Assembly (NCBI GenBank): GCA_003535475.1
Contig: DOHC01000275.1
Location: 1-5,490 of the forward strand
Direction of reading: 5' to 3'
From: Nitrospiraceae bacterium
GTDB lineage: Bacteria; Nitrospirota; Thermodesulfovibrionia; Thermodesulfovibrionales; UBA1546
Length of the DNA stretch: 5,490 nucleotides
A model generated the notes under the pieces. That model was not told where the DNA came from, searched no databases, and worked only from the letters and a program-made list of their open reading frames with translations. Positions 1 through 5,008 of the stretch are shown here, piece by piece; positions within the stretch are counted from its first letter, which is position 1, and each line of letters opens with the position of its first letter. Position numbers and translations under genes: made by a program.

Positions 1-16
1 ACATTTTATTATGAGT

Positions 17-35
17 CAACTGGTCAAGACAGTTG
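17..35. other. Small hairpin downstream of glcD (weak terminator candidate)
   Basis: A perfect 6-bp inverted repeat (CAACTG / CAGTTG) with a 7-base loop lies 15 bases beyond the glcD stop codon. On the glcD (minus) strand no run of T follows it, so it does not meet the usual intrinsic-terminator pattern. It could be a weak or bidirectional terminator, or chance. Nothing else is convincing in bases 1-50. Confidence 0.25.
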
Positions 36-50
36 CAGAAGTTTTAATTC

Positions 51-1427
51 TTATATAAAAATCTTTCCGGGGTTAAGGATATTCTTAGGGTCAAACAGAT
101 TTTTTATTCCTTTCATAAGCTTAAGCTCATGTTTCTTTATCTCCATGCCGAGATACGGAGCCTTGGTAATCCCTATGCCGTGCTCTCCCGAAATGGTGCC
201 TCCAAGTCTTAGCGTTACCTCAAATATCTCTCTCACAAGAGATTCTGCCTTAAGGTATTTTCCACCGTCTTTTTTATCAACCATGATATTCACATGGATA
301 TTGCCGTCTCCTGCATGCCCGAAATTTACTATCTGTATCCCGCTTTCTTCAGAAAGCCCTCTCAGCTTTTTTAATATCTCAGGAATCTTATCTCTCGGCA
401 CAACAATATCTTCATTTATCTTCGTTGGATTCAAGTGATAAAGCGCCGGCGATATTGACCGCCTTGCCTCCCAGAGCTTATCACGCGCAGTTTCATCCTC
501 TGCCATTTTCACATCAGCATTTAATGCTTCGCATATCTCAACTACCTTTTCCGCCTGCTTTGTTATCGCCGACGGATGCCCGTCCAGCTCAATGAGAAGA
601 AGCGCCTCAACATTTCTCGGAATCCCAATAGGCTTGAAATTTTCTACTGCGGCGATTGTCCCTGCATCCATGAACTCAAGTGTTCGGGGTATTATTTTTG
701 ATGCTGTTATTTTTGCGACTGCTGAACCTGATGCCTCAAGGCTGTCAAACACAGCAAGCAGAGCAATGACATCTTCAGGCAAAGGAAGAATCCTGAGACG
801 CAGCCTTGTTATCACGGCAAGAGTGCCTTCTGAGCCTGTGAGTAATCTCGTAAGGTCATAGCCCACAACCCCTTTTGCTGTTTTAACACCTGTTGTTATC
901 ACGTTGCCGTCAGGCAGCACCGCCTCTATCTCCATCACATAATCCTTTGTGACACCGTATTTCAATGCCCTCGGCCCTCCGGCATTATTCGCCACGTTTC
1001 CGCCTATTGTGCAGAAATTCATGCTCGCTGGGTCAGGCGGATAGAAAAAACCGAGATGCTCAAGATCACGCTGCAGTCTGCCGTTTATAATTCCAGGCTC
1101 AACAACAACATTGAGATTATTAGTATCAAGCTCTGCCAGTTTATTCATCTTTTCAAGGCTCAAGACAATAGATCCGTCCAACGGGATTGAGCCGCCTGTC
1201 ATGCCGGTGCCTGCGCCTCTCGGCGTGACAGATATCTCATTTTCAAAGGCATACCTCATTATCCTGACAACTTCTTCAGTGTTTTTTGGCCAGACAACTG
1301 CCGAAGGACGGCTTTCAATTCCGGATGCGTCAAAGCTGTAACAGATTAAATCTTCTGGTTCTACAGATATCTTTATGCCGTGCAGAAGGTCTGTAATCCT
1401 GTTTTCTGGATGGCTTTTATTTTTCAT
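51..1427 (-). CDS. glcD: FAD-linked (S)-2-hydroxyacid / D-lactate oxidase, GlcD family
   Basis: This 458-residue protein is full length for the GlcD / D-lactate dehydrogenase family of cytoplasmic or membrane-associated flavoenzymes, which oxidise glycolate or D-lactate to the 2-oxoacid. The N-terminal FAD-binding (PCMH) domain has PRGAGTGMTGG at residues 69-79 and NNAGGPRALKYG at about 147-158. The C-terminal FAD-oxidase domain has NEDIVVPRDKIPE (about 338-350), the HAGDGNIH metal/active-site motif (371-378), GEHGIG (414-419) and the closing FDPKNILNPGK (445-455). It starts 10 bases after the ruvC stop. The only in-frame ATG follows an AGGAG directly with no spacer, and TAG precedes it in frame, so this start is forced. 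Translation may be coupled to ruvC. The usual partner glcF (Fe-S subunit) is not within the 50 bases left after it. Glycolate, D-lactate and other 2-hydroxyacids cannot be told apart from sequence. Confidence 0.93.
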   Translation of the reverse strand: MKNKSHPENRITDLLHGIKISVEPEDLICYSFDASGIESRPSAVVWPKNTEEVVRIMRYAFENEISVTPRGAGTGMTGGSIPLDGSIVLSLEKMNKLAELDTNNLNVVVEPGIINGRLQRDLEHLGFFYPPDPASMNFCTIGGNVANNAGGPRALKYGVTKDYVMEIEAVLPDGNVITTGVKTAKGVVGYDLTRLLTGSEGTLAVITRLRLRILPLPEDVIALLAVFDSLEASGSAVAKITASKIIPRTLEFMDAGTIAAVENFKPIGIPRNVEALLLIELDGHPSAITKQAEKVVEICEALNADVKMAEDETARDKLWEARRSISPALYHLNPTKINEDIVVPRDKIPEILKKLRGLSEESGIQIVNFGHAGDGNIHVNIMVDKKDGGKYLKAESLVREIFEVTLRLGGTISGEHGIGITKAPYLGMEIKKHELKLMKGIKNLFDPKNILNPGKIFI

Positions 1428-1437
1428 CTCCTACATC

Positions 1438-1983
1438 TTACTTTAAGATTTTCATTGTATTTAGATGGCACAATGCAAGCGCAAGCGCATCTGCGCTGTC
1501 TGCAGATAATTTGGTTTTCAGATTCAGTATTTTTGAAACCATACTCTGAACCTGATGTTTTTCTGCCCTGCCGTAGCCTACGATTGCCTTTTTTACCTCA
1601 AGCGCGCTGTACTCGTAAACAGGAAGCCCGGAGGAAGCCGCTGCAACCAGCGCCGCACCTCTTGCCTGTCCGAGGACAAGGGCAGCCTTTATGCTCTTTG
1701 CAAAAAAAACCTTTTCAACGGCGACCTCATGGGGGGAATATTCTCTTATAATGTCTGCAAGGTTGGAGTAAAGTTCTCTCAGCCTTACATTCAGCAGGTG
1801 TTTAGAAGGCAGCATTATTCTTCCCGATGCGATATAAACAGTGTCAGTGTTTGAGTTTATCCCGATGTGTCTCGGGATGGACTCTGGACTCTGGACTGTC
1901 TTTATTATTCCGTAGCCGCAGACAATACTCCCCGGATCAATGCCGAGTATGATCCTTGACCTATCTTTTTCTTGGCGCCTCAA
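1438..1983 (-). CDS. ruvC: Crossover junction endodeoxyribonuclease RuvC
   Basis: RuvC cuts Holliday junctions symmetrically at the end of recombination, acting with the RuvAB motor. The RNase H-like fold is intact. Counting from the TTG start chosen here, the four catalytic acids are D16 (in LGIDPG), E90 (in AVEKVFF), D162 and D165 (in ADSADALALALCH); the equivalents in E. coli are D7, E66, D138 and D141. A longer reading from ATG at 2022 would give 194 residues, but TTG at 1981-1983 has a strong GGAGGAG seven bases upstream and gives 181 residues, close to the family's ~160-175. Its 5' end overlaps gmhA by 23 bases. Relative to E. coli there are 15 extra residues between D16 and E90, coinciding with a palindrome plus heptamer repeat in the DNA (1859-1898). 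The reading frame is kept, so the protein is probably functional. The nearby neighbours are not ruvA or ruvB. Confidence 0.95.
   Translation of the reverse strand: MRRQEKDRSRIILGIDPGSIVCGYGIIKTVQSPESIPRHIGINSNTDTVYIASGRIMLPSKHLLNVRLRELYSNLADIIREYSPHEVAVEKVFFAKSIKAALVLGQARGAALVAAASSGLPVYEYSALEVKKAIVGYGRAEKHQVQSMVSKILNLKTKLSADSADALALALCHLNTMKILK
1859..1898. repeat. Palindrome plus 3x heptamer repeat inside ruvC
   Basis: Bases 1859-1878 form a perfect 7-bp inverted repeat (ATCCCGA / TCGGGAT) with a 6-base loop. Overlapping its last base are three heptamers, TGGACTC, TGGACTC and TGGACTG (1878-1898). The block is read through in frame in ruvC as roughly QSPESIPRHIG. It lies exactly where this RuvC is longer than the E. 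coli protein, so it looks like a small repeat that inserted in frame. Confidence 0.8.
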
Positions 1984-2545
1984 AAAGTATCTCCTCCACC
2001 ATCTGGCAGAGGACATGGCCAAGCGTTATGTGGGTTTCCTGAATTCTGGGGGTGTTATCAGAGGGAACAACAAACGCATATGTAGCCTTTGCCGCGAATT
2101 TCTCTCCTTTGGCTCCGGTAAATGCTACGGACTTTATTTTCTTCTTCTTTGCCACGTCCATCGCCTTAAGCACATTTGCTGCGCCTCCGCTCGTGCTTAT
2201 GGCAATAACAATGTCGCCTTCTTCTCCGAGCGCTTTAAGCTGCTTTGCAAACACATCAGAATAATCATAATCATTTGCAATGGCAGTAATAACAGCCATG
2301 TCAGTATTAAGCGCAATTGCAGGGAGGCTCGGCCTTTCCTTTTTGAATCTGTTAACAAATTCAGCCGCTATATGAGAAGCGTCTGTTGAGCTGCCGCCGT
2401 TGCCAAAGAGAATAAGTTTTCTGCCGTCGTTAAATGTGTCGGCTATCGCTTTTGACACCTCAATTACAGCGTCAACATTCTCTTTTATGAACTGTTCCTT
2501 AACCTTTATGCTTTCTTCAAATGCCTTTAAGATTTTTTCTTTCAT
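1961..2545 (-). CDS. gmhA: Phosphoheptose isomerase (sedoheptulose-7-phosphate isomerase)
   Basis: GmhA converts sedoheptulose 7-phosphate to D-glycero-D-manno-heptose 7-phosphate, the first step in making ADP-heptose for the lipopolysaccharide inner core. This suggests a Gram-negative envelope. The 194-residue SIS-domain protein matches the family length. Visible motifs are the phosphate-binding GNGGS (48-52) and STSG (117-120), H58 and E62 in the helix ASHIAAEF, and Q169/H177 in RIQETHITLGH, whose spacing equals the E. coli active-site/zinc pair Q172/H180. The N-terminus (MKEKILKAFEES) is typical, which supports ATG at 2545, although no good Shine-Dalgarno precedes it. It is probably the first gene of gmhA-ruvC-glcD and its end overlaps the ruvC start. 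Confidence 0.94.
   Translation of the reverse strand: MKEKILKAFEESIKVKEQFIKENVDAVIEVSKAIADTFNDGRKLILFGNGGSSTDASHIAAEFVNRFKKERPSLPAIALNTDMAVITAIANDYDYSDVFAKQLKALGEEGDIVIAISTSGGAANVLKAMDVAKKKKIKSVAFTGAKGEKFAAKATYAFVVPSDNTPRIQETHITLGHVLCQMVEEILFEAPRKR
1991..1997 (-). promoter_or_regulatory. Shine-Dalgarno for the ruvC TTG start, inside gmhA
   Basis: On the minus strand GGAGGAG lies seven bases before TTG (1983-1981). It sits in the last codons of gmhA (the VEEI region) and decides the ruvC start in favour of TTG over the upstream ATGs at 2022 and 2016, which have no comparable site. Confidence 0.75.
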
Positions 2546-2557
2546 AAGTATATTGAT

Positions 2558-2587
2558 AGAGTAATTTAATTATGCTTTGCCTGTCAA
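2558..2587 (-). promoter_or_regulatory. Candidate promoter for gmhA-ruvC-glcD
   Basis: On the minus strand a perfect -35 TTGACA (2587-2582) is followed after 18 bases by a weak -10, TACTCT (2563-2558). Transcription would start only a few bases before the gmhA ATG, which fits the absence of a Shine-Dalgarno there. The -10 is poor, so this is tentative. Confidence 0.35.
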
Positions 2588-2606
2588 TTGATTTTTAGGG
2601 TAAAAT
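2577..2606 (+). promoter_or_regulatory. Candidate promoter for the TOPRIM-yraN pair
   Basis: TTGCCT (2577-2582) and TAAAAT (2601-2606) are separated by 18 bases. The -35 shares one base with, and otherwise abuts, the opposing gmhA -35, so the two promoters would compete for the same 61-base gap. If used, transcription starts after the first ATG (2607), which would make ATG at 2631 the real start of the downstream gene. Confidence 0.45.
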
Positions 2607-3056
2607 ATGAATAAAAGGGTACACGGAATCATGAATATCCAGAGAAACGGCCAGTTAGCAGACAACATGGAAAGGGCGTCAAGACTGCGCGAGACATTTG
2701 AAACCCTCTGCGAACGTAACAAAGACATCCCCGTAATAGTCGAAGGGAAGAGAGATGCGCTTGCGCTCAGAGAGCTTGGGCTTGAGGGAGAGATACTCAT
2801 GCTTCACAGCGGGCAGAGCATATATGACTTTTGCGAAGAGATATCGGAGAAGTTTCAATGTGTGATAATACTCCTTGACTGGGATGAAAAAGGAGAAAGT
2901 CTAAATAAAGCCCTATGCAGGCACCTGAATGGGCAGTGGGAAGAATTCTCAGCATTCAGGGAATTGATAAAAATACTATGCCAGAAAGAAATCAAAGACA
3001 TAGAGGGAATCCCAAAACTCATCAGGAGACTCGAAGCAAATGAAACAGGTTGGTAG
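2607..3056 (+). CDS. Small TOPRIM-domain protein (UPF0292-like)
   Basis: The protein is 149 residues from ATG 2607, or 141 from ATG 2631. It carries a single TOPRIM fold: the glutamate motif VIVEGKRDALALRELGL (E46) and the DxD motif VIILLDWDEKGE (D91, D93), which bind Mg2+ in topoisomerases, DnaG primase, RNase M5 and OLD nucleases. The KEIKDIEGIPKLIRRLE tail resembles the small UPF0292 TOPRIM proteins known mostly from archaea. It lacks the extra C-terminal domain of RNase M5. The substrate is unknown; nucleic-acid cleavage or transfer is only an inference from the fold. The start is ambiguous: AGGG lies six bases before ATG 2607, but a likely -10 abuts that ATG. The stop overlaps the yraN start by 17 bases, implying co-transcription. 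Confidence 0.82.
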   Translation: MNKRVHGIMNIQRNGQLADNMERASRLRETFETLCERNKDIPVIVEGKRDALALRELGLEGEILMLHSGQSIYDFCEEISEKFQCVIILLDWDEKGESLNKALCRHLNGQWEEFSAFRELIKILCQKEIKDIEGIPKLIRRLEANETGW

Positions 3057-3387
3057 TAAGGGTGAAGACCTCGCCGCCGAATTCCTCAAAGACAAAGGTT
3101 ACAGGATAATAGGAAAAAATTATAAAACTCCAATCGGGGAACTGGATATCATTGCAAAGGATGGAGAGACGCTTGTTTTTATTGAGGTCAAAACCCGTTC
3201 GAGCAATGCCTTCGGTTGTCCATTTGAGGCCGTAGACTCAAGGAAAAAACATAAACTGAAAAACCTCGCCCTGTTCTATCTTAAAAATCAGAAGAAGAAC
3301 TGCGCTGCCAGATTTGATGTCATAAGCATTAATTTAAGCGGCACAAAAAAAGAAATAGAACATATCAAAGATGCATTTGAGGCATAG
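3040..3387 (+). CDS. yraN: UPF0102 / YraN family nuclease-like protein
   Basis: This 115-residue protein has the usual family length. It shows the PD-(D/E)XK-like core: an N-terminal helix [17 protein letters not shown], then [21 protein letters not shown] (about residues 28-48, with the D and the E-V-K triad), then the FDVISI strand near residue 86. The family is near-universal in bacteria and is structurally related to Holliday-junction resolvases. Its biochemical role remains poorly defined. An AGGAG lies 11 bases before the ATG. Overlap with the preceding TOPRIM gene suggests translational coupling. Elsewhere yraN often sits beside rnhB, but that gene is not seen here. Confidence 0.92.
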   Translation: MKQVGSKGEDLAAEFLKDKGYRIIGKNYKTPIGELDIIAKDGETLVFIEVKTRSSNAFGCPFEAVDSRKKHKLKNLALFYLKNQKKNCAARFDVISINLSGTKKEIEHIKDAFEA

Positions 3388-3411
3388 AGGAGTTGAAAAC
3401 ATCGCTATTTT

Positions 3412-3417
3412 TATAAT
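3412..3417 (+). promoter_or_regulatory. -10 element for tRNA-Leu
   Basis: A perfect TATAAT lies 13 bases before the mature tRNA 5' end, so transcription would begin about 6-7 bases upstream of it. No good -35 stands at 16-18 bases; TTGAAA at 3393-3398 is too close (13 bases). Confidence 0.5.
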
Positions 3418-3430
3418 AGTATATCAGGAT

Positions 3431-3516
3431 GCCGAAGTGGTGGAACCTGGTAGACACGCACGTTTGAGGGGCGTGTGGGGTAACCCGTGCGGGTTCAAAT
3501 CCCGCCTTCGGCACCA
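3431..3516 (+). tRNA. tRNA-Leu (anticodon GAG), CCA encoded
   Basis: A complete cloverleaf can be drawn. The acceptor stem is GCCGAAG/CTTCGGC (3431-3437 with 3506-3512). The anticodon stem is CACGT/GCGTG (3459-3463 with 3471-3475, one G-U), enclosing loop TTGAGGG with anticodon GAG at 3466-3468. A long class-II variable arm follows (about 3476-3488), then T stem GCGGG/CCCGC (3489-3493 with 3501-3505) with loop TTCAAAT. The discriminator is A3513, and CCA is encoded at 3514-3516. It reads CUU/CUC leucine codons. Confidence 0.96.
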
Positions 3517-3536
3517 TTCATTCTGTCTCTCTTGAC

Positions 3537-3564
3537 TTTACAAAAATAAAATTTCAGCTAAAAT
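3537..3564 (+). promoter_or_regulatory. Promoter of the selenoprotein peroxiredoxin gene
   Basis: TTTACA (3537-3542) and TAAAAT (3559-3564), each 5/6 to consensus, are separated by 16 bases. Predicted transcription starts near 3571, giving a leader of about 23 bases. Confidence 0.6.
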
Positions 3565-3576
3565 CTAATTAAGATT
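3562..3576. promoter_or_regulatory. Inverted repeat over -10/start: possible Fur/PerR-type operator
   Basis: AATCTAATTAAGATT is a 15-base inverted repeat, readable as 7-1-7 with one mismatched pair or as 5-5-5 with perfect arms. It overlaps the -10 and the predicted start of a peroxiredoxin gene. The geometry is like Fur/PerR boxes, but the bases differ from the PerR consensus (TTATAATNATTATAA), so the regulator is unidentified. Confidence 0.35.
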
Positions 3577-3581
3577 ACTTC

Positions 3582-3587
3582 AGGAGG
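3582..3587 (+). promoter_or_regulatory. Shine-Dalgarno of the peroxiredoxin gene
   Basis: A perfect AGGAGG lies six bases before ATG 3594. It fixes the true start of the gene, which a caller that stops at TGA would otherwise report as a 56-residue fragment. Confidence 0.9.
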
Positions 3588-3593
3588 TATGCT

Positions 3594-4202
3594 ATGAACG
3601 AAATATGCTGCGGACTAAGAGTCGGGCATATTGTGCCTGATTTTAAGATTGAGACATTTGAGCCGACTGAGAATTTCTTTGGAGAAAGAAGTCTTGAGAC
3701 TTTGAAGAAAGAGGGCAAATGGACAATTGTTTTTTTCTATCCTGCTGACTTCACATTTGTCTGAGCAACGGAATTCGCTGATCTGGCAGATCAGTATGAA
3801 AACCTTAAAGAAGAAAATGCTGAGGTAATCACAGTAAGCACAGACACGAAATTCGTTCATCTTGCATGGCAGAGGGAAGAAAAAATGCTCGAAAAAGTAA
3901 AATTCCCTATGGGCGCGGACCGCACTGCAAAACTCTCAAAGATGTTCGGTGTTTATGATGAGGAAACAGGTCATGCGCTGAGAGGCACATTCATCATAAG
4001 CCCTGAAGGAAAGCTCGTTGCGTCAGAGGTGAATTTCTACAATGTCGGAAGAAACTCCGAAGAACTCATCAGGAAGATACAGGCGAATAAATATCTTGCA
4101 TCCCATACCGAAGAGGCATGCCCTGCTTCATGGAAACCCGGCGAAAAAACACTTAAGCCGTCTGAAAAAATGGTTGGAAGGGTTTACGAGGCATTAAAAT
4201 AA
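3594..4202 (+). CDS. Selenocysteine peroxiredoxin, AhpC/Prx1 type (TGA = Sec57)
   Basis: Read through one TGA (3762-3764), this is a continuous 202-residue typical 2-Cys peroxiredoxin, a cytoplasmic thiol/selenol peroxidase that reduces H2O2, organic peroxides or peroxynitrite. TGA falls exactly on the peroxidatic residue in P50-x3-T54-x2-U57 (YPADFTFV-U-ATEF), where relatives have FVCPTE. The catalytic arginine is R130 in ALRGTF. The resolving cysteine is C176 in EEACPASWKPGEKTLKPS, so turnover would form a Sec57-Cys176 bond. Two further cysteines, C5 and C6, lie at the N-terminus. A SECIS-like hairpin begins just after the TGA. Frame, length and conservation are continuous on both sides, arguing against a pseudogene. 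It follows its own promoter and a strong AGGAGG, and sits 32 bases before a DUF72 gene, probably in one transcript. The reductant (AhpF, thioredoxin or other) is not visible. Confidence 0.92.
3765..3804 (+). promoter_or_regulatory. Bacterial SECIS element candidate
   Basis: Immediately 3' of the TGA lies a hairpin with a perfect 6-bp upper stem CTGATC/GATCAG (3778-3783 with 3789-3794) and a 5-base apical loop TGGCA (3784-3788). A lower imperfect stem follows: TTC 3774-3776 with GAA 3798-3800, and GG 3770-3771 with CC 3803-3804. The loop begins 20 bases after the TGA and has G as its second base. Known bacterial SECIS elements have an apical loop some 16-37 bases downstream with a G in its first two positions. 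It would bind SelB charged with Sec-tRNA. Confidence 0.8.
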
Positions 4203-4234
4203 GGACATTGGAGGGGGCTGTTTATAACGCATCT

Positions 4235-5008
4235 ATGCCTGATTTAAGGATAGGATGCAGCGGGTTTAATTACCGAGGCTAGAGAGAAAATTTTTATCCT
4301 GCAGACCTGCCGCAGAAAAAATGGTTTGAATATTACTGCAAGGTATTCAATACAGTTGAACTGAATGTCACTTTCTACAGGCTTCCGATTGCAGACACAT
4401 TCAAAAAATGGCATGATGAAACACCTGAAGGCTTTGTATTTTCATTGAAAGGAAGCAGATTTATCACGCACATAAAGCGGCTTCTCGATCCGGAAGAGCC
4501 ATTGAGATTATTCTTTGGAAGGGCTATGAATCTGAGAGAGAAATTAAAGGTAGTCCTCTGGCAGTTTCCGCCAAGCTTCAAGCTAAATCTCTCAAGATTG
4601 AAAAAGTTTCTGAAGCTCTTCAAAAAATATCCTGTAAGGCATACCCTTGAGTTCAGGCATGAAAGCTGGATATCCGGAGATGTTTTTGCCCTTTGCATGG
4701 AAAACAATGTCAGCCTCTGTATGGCTGACTGGCCTGAATTCATTGACAACCTTCCTGTGACATCCGATTTTATTTATATACGAAGACACGGAGCCGGCGG
4801 AAGTTATGCAACATGCTATTCAAAGGCAGAGATCAGGGAAGATGCCAAGAGGATTAAGAGTTATCTGAAAGATAAAAAAGATGTTTATATCTATTTCAAC
4901 AACGATGCCTTTGGATACGCGCCTAAGAATGCAAGGGAGTTGATGGAGATGCTGAAGCGCCTCTCATCTTCGCATCAAGAACCATTGCGCCTTTCGGATA
5001 AAGTGTAA
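4235..5008 (+). pseudogene. DUF72 / YecE family protein with in-frame amber codon 16
   Basis: From ATG 4235 the frame encodes a 257-residue DUF72 (YecE-like TIM-barrel) protein apart from one TAG at 4280-4282. Family landmarks include IGCSGFNYRG-stop-RENFYPADLPQKKW, NTVELNVTFYRLP, ETPEGFVFSLK, RHTLEFRHESW, YIRRHGAGG and VYIYFNNDAFGYAPKNARELMEML. The stop sits where relatives have tryptophan (TGG to TAG is a single transition). The next possible in-frame start is TTG 4445, which would lose 70 residues of the barrel and has no clear Shine-Dalgarno. TAG is a normal stop for four other genes here, so reassignment is unlikely. A recent nonsense mutation or a sequencing error are the simplest explanations. 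DUF72 proteins have no well-established biochemical role. GGAGGGG lies about 18 bases before the ATG, unusually far. The last 86 bases overlap the convergent acyl-CoA synthetase gene. Confidence 0.85.

Noticed and set aside
11..58. Short plus-strand frame beginning ATGAGTCAACTG and open to the left edge (C-terminus of a convergent gene?)
   Set aside because: Only about 18 codons are visible, no family is recognisable, and it overlaps the glcD end, so it cannot be supported from this window.
1859..1898. CRISPR-like array
   Set aside because: Units are only 7 bases, directly tandem with no spacers, and read through as protein.
1940..2389. Plus-strand 149-codon frame opposite gmhA/ruvC
   Set aside because: The minus-strand frames have clear family motifs along the whole length; this is antisense shadow.
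3532..3564. TTGACT (3532-3537) as the -35 for the peroxiredoxin gene
   Set aside because: Spacing to TAAAAT at 3559 is 21 bases, too long, while TTTACA at 3537 gives 16.
3762..3764. Peroxiredoxin TGA as a pseudogene stop or sequencing error
   Set aside because: The TGA falls precisely on the catalytic Cys codon, the downstream frame is fully conserved, and a hairpin of SECIS geometry follows. A random lesion would rarely combine these.
3762..3764. TGA reassigned to Trp or Gly (alternative genetic code)
   Set aside because: No other gene here has an in-frame TGA, TGG is used for Trp, and the position requires a redox residue, so Sec is the better reading.
4280..4282. Pyrrolysine at the DUF72 TAG
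   Set aside because: TAG ends four other genes in the window, the family residue is Trp and not catalytic lysine-like, and no pyl genes are visible.
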